Assembly: GCA_025716855.1 (NCBI GenBank)
Contig: JAIXMQ010000004.1
Span: 372,001 to 436,000, forward strand
Reading direction: 5' to 3'
Length of the DNA stretch: 64,000 nucleotides
DNA from: Pilaira anomala
Lineage: Eukaryota > Mucoromycota > Mucoromycetes > Mucorales > Mucoraceae
The notes below the pieces were generated by a model that was given only the letters and a program-made list of their open reading frames with translations, had not been told where the DNA came from and made no database searches. Numbering within the stretch: position 1 is the first letter of the stretch; each line of letters begins with the position of its first letter. Below, one piece after another: positions 56,072 through 64,000 of the stretch. Made by a program: the position numbers and the translations under genes.

Positions 56072-56595
56072 TTGGTGTTGCTGCTACTATCGAGTGAATT
56101 GTTAATAATTATTTGTTTAACATTTTTGAAAATGCAAAGGACATCTCGCTTAAAATATTTCATAAATTATCGATCAGTGTTTGTTATACTTAAAACCTGA
56201 GTTCTGTAGCTCTGGAACATCACTATAACATGTCAGTTTCTAAAAAGATGAAAAAGGTATATAGTTACGAAATAATAGATTTAACAGCATTAAATTTTAA
56301 ATGATCAATGTTGCGCTTCTTTATCTCAACTTCTAACCATCATTGAACGGCGAATTTATTATTCATTCTTATAACTCAAAGGCCAATGATATGGTCATAA
56401 AGTTCATAGCTATTCGTGTACATAGTTTCTTTATTGTATACAACTTAAAAACGATAGCATTTATTACACATCTGAAATATTTGTGGCGCTATTCTAATCA
56501 AGAGTAGTAGTAGTAGTAGTTGTTGTTGTTGTTGTTGTTGTGGGGTTGATTTATTTACATTATTTCTCTATCAGTTTCCTTTCTCTCTTTATTAT

Positions 56596-57190
56596 TTAAA
56601 CAAATCTAATACAAAGAAAATCAATAACAATGATCCAACTATTTTTTTTTTCTTCAATATTTTACCTGAAATTATCACTTTGAACATAATAATTGCCTGC
56701 TTGTTTTTCATCAGGCATTAAAATAAATGTTTGTGAAAATGTACGTTTGGATGGGTTATCACCATACTTGACTGAGCCAGTAATATTAATAAGAATACCA
56801 CAAGCACCTTGTGCGTTCATAGTAGCTGTAAGTGGATGACAATCGTATACATCGACTTCGTGATGAGACATGGGTAAACGACCCAAGAATTCAGAGTATT
56901 GTTGAGCTCCAAACGCGTTACCTATATCATAAATCAATAACTTGTTTTTCTTTTCAATAAACGAGTACTTCAAATTAATCTATTACCATTCCATAAGATG
57001 GCAGAGTTTTCACGATATAAGTTGCCAAGGTTCTAATAATAAAAAAGTTAGAAAGAAAAAAAAAAATTGAATCCTATAAAACTTTTGGTGTTGATCGAGT
57101 CCTTACTTGACGTTGTGTATCGTAATTAGGATAAAAGTATTGAATGAATTGTTCGGTACTCTTTTCTGCAACACCAACAATGACTTCCAT
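56596..57190 (-). CDS. NXT1: NTF2-related mRNA export factor (NXT1/p15-like)
   Basis: Partner of the Mex67/NXF1 mRNA export receptor. Exons 57190-57107, 57032-56987, 56921-56666 and 56605-56596; 131 aa. NTF2-fold motifs: STEQFIQYFYPNYDTQRQ, LGNLYRENSAILWNGNAFG, GRLPMSHHEVDVYDCHPL, GILINITGSVKYGDN, FSQTFILMPDEK and YYVQSDNFR. WNGNA plus GSVKY and QTFIL are nearer NXT1 than transport factor NTF2. The last exon is modelled as 10 nt giving FV-stop after NFR, through AG|GTAAAA and a pyrimidine-rich acceptor; without that intron the protein stops at NFR. A TGTAAATA motif (56559-56552) follows the stop by about 36 nt. Confidence 0.9.
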
Positions 57191-57650
57191 ATTGATAAAT
57201 GTTTTAAAGACAAAAGAAACAATGTGTTGTAAAAAAAAAAAAATCCTTTTGAAGCTGTTGTGACGGTTATCAAATAGCCACACACCTTCCCTTTCTTTGA
57301 TTTTCAGATACTCTTTAATGATCTTTTGTTCTAGATAACAATGAACCTTTAATAAACTCTTAGATGATTTTATTGTTGCGCGCTTATTCATATGAGCATA
57401 AAAGACATAACTTGTAACAATTTTTTTTTTTTTTTTGAAGGAGGAGGATATAGTTATGAGGAATCATACACAAATTCGAACCTGCTCTGAAAGAATAGTT
57501 TTAACCAAATAGGCACATGTAACCTACCACTGCTACATGATTGCTCGGTGTGTGTGTGTGATCTAAAGACGCTGCTAATTTCAAATGAAAAAAAAAATAA
57601 GCTTTAAATCTTTATGTACAATAGATATACTTTTATTAAGAAGGTGATAT

Positions 57651-58210
57651 TTAAGGATGCCCTTCTTCGTTTCGGCATTCTTCCAAAAGATCAGGACCCT
57701 TTTTTAAAATATCTAGTCCAAATACAACATTCATTGAAGACATGTTCTTTAGAACGAACTCTGCGACAACTTTATTTCCTCCATTAGGTTGAATCCAAAT
57801 ATTTCGAATACCAAGCTTCTTAGCTTCTTTAAGTATCTTGTAAGTTACTCTTGGGGGAGTTACGATGGACAAGGCAGTTTGAGTTGCATTGGGTAGTTCA
57901 CTAATGGACTTCACAGTTGGAATCGACTCTATTGTTTCCTGTTTCTGTAATAATAAAAAATGTAAGTTAATAAACAAAACAAGATATTAATTTATCATTT
58001 TTTTTTACGCGATTGACTGGTGTGACGTTAAGACCATTCGATTGATACCTAAATATCGTGCAAAAAATATCAGTATACGTTTGTATATTCCTACACATAT
58101 AATGTACTATACCATCTCAACACTTGATTTCCAGCCCTCTCTCTAATGGGGCTTGCTCCAGCTACAGCAAAATAAGGCATAGCAAAAAAAATTTTTGAAA
58201 TTTTACTCAT
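57651..58210 (-). CDS. CoA-binding (Rossmann) domain protein
   Basis: Small single-domain protein of the CoA_binding_2 type. Exons 58210-58113, 58048-58009 and 57944-57651; 143 aa. Motifs: FFAMPYFAVAGASPIRERAG near the N-terminus (nucleotide-binding loop), VLRWYQSNGLNVTPVNRK, PNATQTALSIVTPPRVTYKI, AKKLGIRNIWIQPNG and a C-terminal helix with GPDLLEECRNEEGHP. Bacterial and yeast relatives are of similar length, bind CoA and have no settled physiological role. The region between it and NXT1 (57191-57650) is non-coding. Confidence 0.85.
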
Positions 58211-59298
58211 GATTTAAAGATAAAGGAACAAAGTGGGAGTATATTATTTCGCTTTGTATTAATATCAAAAAGCAGTTTAAAATTCCGATTTTTTCATATC
58301 GAGTGCAAAAAAAGTACAGTAAATTAAAGTCAAACAAGCGAAGCATGAATTGTGAAACATAGCCTTGAACAATGATCTATAACAATGACATGTTGCTGAA
58401 CTAAGCTAAAAGGCCCTAAAGTATCGTAACTGGTTATTGTACCTGATAATTATAAAAGAGGTTTGTCGATCATAGAGACAATGATATTATTTATATATTT
58501 AGCCAATTCGATAATTATAGCAGTGAATAAACTTGTATAGTATCGTAAAGTAGTGAAGAATGCTGGAGCATATGTGTAATTATATATGGATATAATCTGC
58601 TCGTTCACAATATGGGTATACGGCCGATTTTTTCTCTCTTCAATAAATCTTCAGACATACTTTTCTCACTTGAAATCATCTGTTTACTTTAACTTGAGAA
58701 GCCGTTGTTGTTACTTTATCTTTTTGTTTTTCTAACTATTTTATTTATTTTCTTTATTTTTTCTAGCTATTTTTCTTTTTCTTTTTCTTTCCCTTTATAT
58801 TTTTGTTATAATTGCATTAAAACTAGCTCTAGAAGCAACATTCAACCAATTTAAGTTCCTGGATAATAAATACTGTAAAAAGACCATACTACACTTTAAA
58901 TAAACTAAAAAAAAAAAAAAAAAAAAAAACTATAAAACCTTTATTGTGTTAGAATATTTAAAGTAACCCTTTTGAAAGTCAACATCTGTAAAAAGAAACA
59001 AACTTATAACAGGAAACATCTTTTTCTTAAAATAACTGAAGTGTAATAATAAAAAACTTTTTTCAAGACTTTTGTATTTTAACTTTCTTAATTTTATCAT
59101 AACTTTGGTCTATAATCAAACCTAACAGATTTGGTGTTCACACAAACTTTAAACTCTTAAAAATTCCAATTCAAATCTACGACAAATTACAAGTGTGATT
59201 TATTAATATGGCTCTCAAACAAAAATACTTTTGGCCGATAAAAGTGTTTTATACTAAATGGTAAGAATTAAAAAAAAAAAAAAGGCAATAAGCCTAGA

Positions 59299-59332
<34 letters not shown>

Positions 59333-59803
59333 GAAACGATGCTTCTCTGAGACAATACAGCAGACAAGACAAGAACACATTTTGGTGAAGTAGATACTAT
59401 TTTACGGTAACGAAATTAAGCTTCAGCTTAAACAGCCTGTTACGTTTCCTACATAGGGAGTGTATGTGTGTTCACTAATTGGTAAGATTTTTCGCAAATA
59501 TGTAGATTAAAACAGGGAATTTTAAGATAGATACATAAAGCATTTGTCTTTATATTTCCATTAAACCTTTTCATAATAAGTATAAGCAACACTTTTTCTT
59601 TAAAAAAAAAAAAATTGCTTTAATATTTATAAAACTATGATATATGTAAGTATGAAAAAAAAAAAGGGAAACGATTGATGCCATGTATGCTTTAGGGATT
59701 AAAAATAAAAATAAAAAAGGTTAATATATACATGTTAAAAGAAGAAAAAAAAAAAAGTAGGGGTTTTTTTTTGTTATGAATAAATATATGAATGTGGAAT
59801 AAT
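58211..59803. other. 1.6-kb gene-poor region
   Basis: Promoter of the CoA-binding gene and 3' flank of the zinc-cluster gene. T- and A-runs (for example T29 near 59305-59331); no convincing exon. Confidence 0.5.
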
Positions 59804-62143
59804 TTAAGAAGAAGATGAGGATTGCTCATACCCAGTAAAATAAGTATGTAGAGCCTTTTTTAATTCACCAAAATAAGCAGCAGGAGGCCTAGTGGTAGCA
59901 GGATTAAAATTACCATTATTGTTATTATTATTATCATCATCAGTATGAGTACTATCAGCTTCCGAACCAGCCAAACTACCAGAACTTGTACTTGTGCTCA
60001 TACTAGTTTCTGGAGAAGCAGCGGGTAGCATACTTTTCCACAACATATAATCTTCATTTCCATTACTACTATTATTATGCTGTACACGATCTTTCAAGAC
60101 ACGTAAAGTAACACGTAAATTCTTTTGAGCTCTTGCTTTGATATGTGGATTCGCAGCCTTTTTTAGCATTGCCATAGCATCACTTGCGATTAATAACCAA
60201 TGTAGTTCTACAGTACAAGGTAATCTACAGAATAACACATGAAATATTTTTGAAATAGCATCACAACACACGGAAACAATTAATAAAGCTCTATCACCAT
60301 CAAATCTTTCCATGTTTGCTCCTAATAAATCTGTAGTAGCAGGTGATCGCATTAATCGAGTCTCTAATGCCATCCAATAAGCATAATAAAGTTGATTTAA
60401 ATAAATTGCATAAGGGTTTTCACATTGTTGAATTCGGTCAGTTTGTAAATATTCCAAGGGTGAATCTGACAAGCGAAAATTAGGTGGTAATGTCTTCCAA
60501 AAACTAATTAATTGATTTTCTAATTGCTCGATATCATGAATAGAAACTGATTCTAAATTACCAGCAAATAACTGATATTTTAACTCATCAGAATTAGTAG
60601 ACATTTGACAATTATGAAGTCTAACTACATGATGAAAAACTGATATAGCATCATCAACTTCCTTTATCCCTTTTTCTGTTGCAAGTACGGTTGGATATCC
60701 AATCCCATTATCGAATAAAATAGAAGAAAAATCTGCTAATTCATCGTAAATCATATATAGATTTACTTCAAGATATCGTACTGCATAAAATAATCTTCTC
60801 CAAGATTCTGCAATCGCTATTTCTGCTGTTACAGGTGTATTTGTTGTCACTCCTTTTAATATTGGTAAATATTTATCTTTAAGTTGAATAACCATTCTCC
60901 ATGCTAAATTCATATAAAGTCTAGCTTCCAAGTTTTGTAATGTAATCAATGCACACTGTGATAATAGCATGAGTGTACCAGCAATCATGACACTTGGTTC
61001 TTCCTCAAATAATATATCTTCTAATAACTCTTTTGCTTCTTGTCTAAATGATTCTGCTAATCCTTCTCGAGTTAATGGATATGGTATTGGAACTACATGC
61101 CTACATTGTGAATAAGCAATATATGCTGCCACTGCTGCTGCTGTCATAGAGTTTGGTTGCGATTCAAGCAATGGTAAAAAGTAGGGTGAACAAAAGATGG
61201 GTGTGCTTAATCCCGCGCATGTAAAATAAGATCGAATCATTTGTACCTTGAGATAACTACGGGTTATACTATCACATAATAAAGGGGCGTATTTCAATAC
61301 AATTGTTTTATCTGACTTCTTTTTTTGAAAGAAACTATGAAGTACATATTCCACTTTAAGTTTCTTGTTCGTAACTGCTAATATTTGCCTTGAACGATCT
61401 GAATGGTAATTAGGTGTACGTTCGGGTGAAAAGTTAAAATACCGTAAAGATTCCGTCAAGAAGACAGCTACATCTGCAATACTTTTAATGGAAGTTTGAA
61501 AACTAATTCCTTTTGAATCTTGGCTTAAAGTGAGTTGCCAGTCATTTTTAGTTGTTGCTGTTGTTAGTGTCGTTGTTGTAGCAGTAGTGGTAGTTAAAGC
61601 AGTACAAGTTGAGCTAGAGGGACTGGGCGAATTGTTATATTTAGCACGCTTCGTGTGATTACAGAAAGTTCGATCGATGCATTCACATTCAAAAGATGAC
61701 AACGAAACATTACTACTGGTATCACTGTCATATTCTGACCCAAAAGAGCTAGCTGTATAAGAAGCTGGTGAATCCACTCGAACTTTTACATTAAGTAGTC
61801 GAAGTTGTCGTTCCATAGCAGCCATATCTTGTTCCATAATACGTATTTGTTCCAACATACGGTTCTTTTTAGATACAGGTATTGGTTTCTTCAAAACTGT
61901 TGGTTTTACTGAAAGCTTGAATACACAAGCTAAGTTCATTTTTATGCAACGATCACACTCTATCCCTTGCGTTACTTTACATTTTCTGCGATGTGCTCGA
62001 CAGTTTTCACCTAAATCAGAAAAAGAAAAATAACAAATTAGCTAACGGCGTTTTTAGCAACGCAAAAAAAAAAAAAAAAAAAAAAAAATTGTACTCTTAC
62101 AAGGCTTGTTCCGTTTTTGTTTGGCATCATCAGTAAGGGACAT
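59804..62143 (-). CDS. Zn2Cys6 fungal transcription factor
   Basis: DNA-binding regulator of the Gal4 class. Exons 62143-62101 and 62010-59804; 749 aa. The binuclear zinc cluster lies at residues 15-43 with spacing C-x2-C-x6-C-x7-C-x2-C-x6-C (CENCRAHRRKCKVTQGIE, CDRCIKMNLAC). The intron splits the first cysteine codon. A basic linker and short coiled coil follow (RMLEQIRIMEQDMAAMERQL). The middle homology (fungal_trans-like) region covers about 230-570 (SESWRRLFYAVRYLEVNLYM, HNCQMSTNSDELKYQLF, NPYAIYLNQLYYAYWMALET). The C-terminus is Ser/Asn/Asp-rich. Target genes cannot be predicted. Confidence 0.93.
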
Positions 62144-64000
62144 GATATTTAGAAAGAATGAACATTAACAAGAAGAAAGAAAATAAAAAGGGGTAAAAAT
62201 TAATACCGATTCCTTTTGTACTGGATTTCACAGTGGGATCTGGAAAGAAAGTTTAGAAGTCATTTGAATTAAATTAAACCTATTTTTGTGTATGTACGAT
62301 AAGTTTGAAATACTTTGATATTGTTATCATATTTAGCTCAATACTACTACCTCAAAAACAGTAAGAAATTTTAATACAACTTAAAGTTAATTCAAATTCG
62401 CGAGTATGTACAGGTTAAGGTAATTCTTTTTAATAAACATATTACAATCTTTTGTGAACATGTATTCGGCATAAATTTTAGGGGTGGATCTTTTGAACGA
62501 ATATAGCTATCCCTAGGAGATAATCGAGACTATGAATATTTGTCTTCCCATTAAATACTTTTAAAAGAACTCAAGTTTTGATAGAATTACTGGCATTGAT
62601 GGCGGCTTAAAGGAGTTAAACCCGGTGAGCCTCCAAAGCCGTGGAGAAGTCAGAAAAGAATCGCTTTGTTTTTACACTAAAAGATTTTTAAATAACTTTT
62701 GTAACTTTTTAATATATTACCATCAGTGTTTTTCCGTAGCCTTAAATAGGGGGAGACACTACTACTATTTTCTTTTACTGGAAGAAGCATTTGTTTGAAT
62801 GCTCAAAACGTAAACAAGTTCAAATTCAATTTCAGAAGCTAATACCTCCTCTGCCATACAGCAAATTTTTTTTTTTTTTTCATACAACTGCTGGATCAGG
62901 GAAGTTTACACAATACTTCCAGTGCTGCTCTTCGAGTCACCCAAGGATTTTTTATGTTTATATTCTCTCCCGAAAAAAGAAATACCAAAAAACTTCTTAA
63001 CCAAGATGTCGAGAAAATAGTATATTATCAGGTAAAACTTTTTGTTCGTGTTTTTGAAATCTACTACAAATATCGTTTCTGTAAAACTGGTCGTACTTGG
63101 AAAAATATCAATGATACGTATAAATATATTTAATAATATTACGTTGCTCTCGACATCTGGCAAAAAAAAAAAGGGGGAGGGCCTTCATTTTGACAAAACG
63201 AGTTGCAGAAAAAAAAATGGTGGGGTCGGTATGGTCTCAGGCCTCTTAAATGTAATAGCTTTAAACACTAAGCGGTTCCTGATGAACATAAGTCACGACA
63301 AGGCAACTAGTTAATAAATATATATATAGAGTGATGATGTAAAAATTGTTATAGTATTTTTTTTATGTAAAATATATCTAAATAGTCTCTTCTGAATTAA
63401 AGTAATAAACTTCTTTGTCATTTCCTAATGATGTTTGAAAAAGTAATTTTTTATGATAATTATTAGATTTATATGAATCTGTAACCAACTCTTTTGCTTT
63501 CAAATATTGATGATAAAATAGCATTACTCTACTAGTAGCACTGGTTTGCTGTTACCCTTTCTCTGTATAAATTAGAACGATCCCTGGCAAGCAACACTTT
63601 GCCAAGATCAGTTATAGTTAAAAAAAGGTACCATATTTGAAAAAGAGTAATTAAATTTCAAGGTCTATGGACCTTCCTTATAAGGATATACAGCATTAAT
63701 GTATTAAGTATTTGTGGATTTATTGTCTATACATTCTAGTGGAAGCACTCTATCGTTTTTATCCATCATTTAAATCACTCGGTCTTTTCACCATCCTCAA
63801 AAAGAAATACAGAGTTCCAAGTTGTGAAGCAAAGCCGTAAATTTGTTTTGTGAAATCATTTGATACAATCTTATTCTATTAAATTACACCTCTAATTACT
63901 AAATATCTTCTCTGTTCCAAGCAATTCTTTTATAACTGTAATAACACAATATATTATATGTGTTGTATTTATTAGAAGGGAACTTTTTTTCTGCAATAGA
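62144..64000. other. 1.9-kb region with no recognised gene
   Basis: Promoter side of the zinc-cluster gene, then AT-rich sequence. A run open without ATG on the plus strand at about 62580-62796 reads GIDGGLKELNPVSLQSRGEV in part, and 63170-63315 has a short frame ending DKATS. Neither shows a recognised domain or splice structure. Confidence 0.45.

Larger units (their letters stand above)
53724..56595. other. 2.9-kb gene-poor region
   Basis: Homopolymer-rich, with A32 at 55026-55057, C11 at 54491-54501 and T58 at 56013-56070. A hairpin CACTCCTGGGAGTG near 55491-55504 is flanked by a T-run and an A-run. Only a weak small ORF (54107-54232) and exon-like fragments around 54250-54350 are seen on the minus strand. 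Confidence 0.5.

Noticed and set aside
57074..57391. Minus-strand frame of 105 codons overlapping the NXT1 start
   Set aside because: Only its internal ATG at 57190 fits the NXT1 exon; the upstream part is Lys-rich translated leader without family similarity.
57441..57560. tRNA-like sequence on the minus strand (GTTCGAAT loop, AGCAGTGGTAG)
   Set aside because: The T stem does not pair beyond two G-U pairs and no anticodon stem closes; a chance match to the B box.
62580..62796. Plus-strand open stretch without ATG near the zinc-cluster gene promoter
   Set aside because: No start, no convincing splice sites and no domain; about 70 open codons occur by chance at this frequency.

Overview
This window is a gene-dense stretch of a fungal nuclear genome. 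It is very AT-rich, and its genes carry many short introns, almost all GT-AG and usually about 50-110 nt. Fungal markers include three GT15 mannosyltransferases, a Zn2Cys6 regulator, a Fet3-type ferroxidase and an Sch9-type kinase. Several proteins look more animal- or amoeba-like than ascomycete-like: a REC-domain phosphodiesterase, a TDRD3-like OB-fold protein and a CCCH-type NUP42. Together with the AT richness and long poly-A/poly-T tracts, this suggests an early-diverging fungus, most likely Mucoromycota (Mucorales-like). That placement is inference; no species can be named.

Layout. 1-5 kb: the Pumilio homology domain of a PUF protein (cut at its 5' end), an FG-nucleoporin (NUP42-like) on the opposite strand, a 131-bp inverted-repeat element, and a single-pass membrane protein with MYHDPN tandem repeats. 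5.5-11.2 kb: three clustered GT15 alpha-mannosyltransferase genes. 11.9-20.1 kb: SPB1 rRNA methyltransferase, an RCC1/ATS1-like beta-propeller, tRNA-Pro(AGG), GOT1, and an ArsB/NhaD-type permease. 20.6-25.5 kb: a REC-PDE cyclic-nucleotide phosphodiesterase in tandem with an Sch9-type AGC kinase. 27-30 kb: one intact Sel1-repeat gene facing two decayed copies.

31-41.4 kb: PEX4, an unassigned small membrane protein sharing a short divergent promoter with FET3, the TDRD3-like gene, MVD1 (mevalonate pathway) and mitochondrial GluRS. 41.4-43.7 kb: gene-poor, with coding remnants and a long hairpin. 43.7-53.7 kb: a REX1-like exonuclease, a stand-alone fatty-acid dioxygenase (Ppo/LDS-type DOX without P450), a small C2H2 protein, RAD23 and NAP1. 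53.7-64 kb: gene-poor, with NXT1 (p15), a CoA-binding-domain protein and a Zn2Cys6 transcription factor.

There is no operon-like or CRISPR-like system. Themes recur: mRNA control (PUF, NUP42, NXT1, TDRD3), rRNA processing (SPB1, REX1), glycosylation and Golgi traffic (three GT15, GOT1), and nutrient signalling (PDE beside SCH9). Exon coordinates were worked out by hand from splice-site consensus and reading-frame phase; every spliced model adds up to an uninterrupted frame. No database search was possible.
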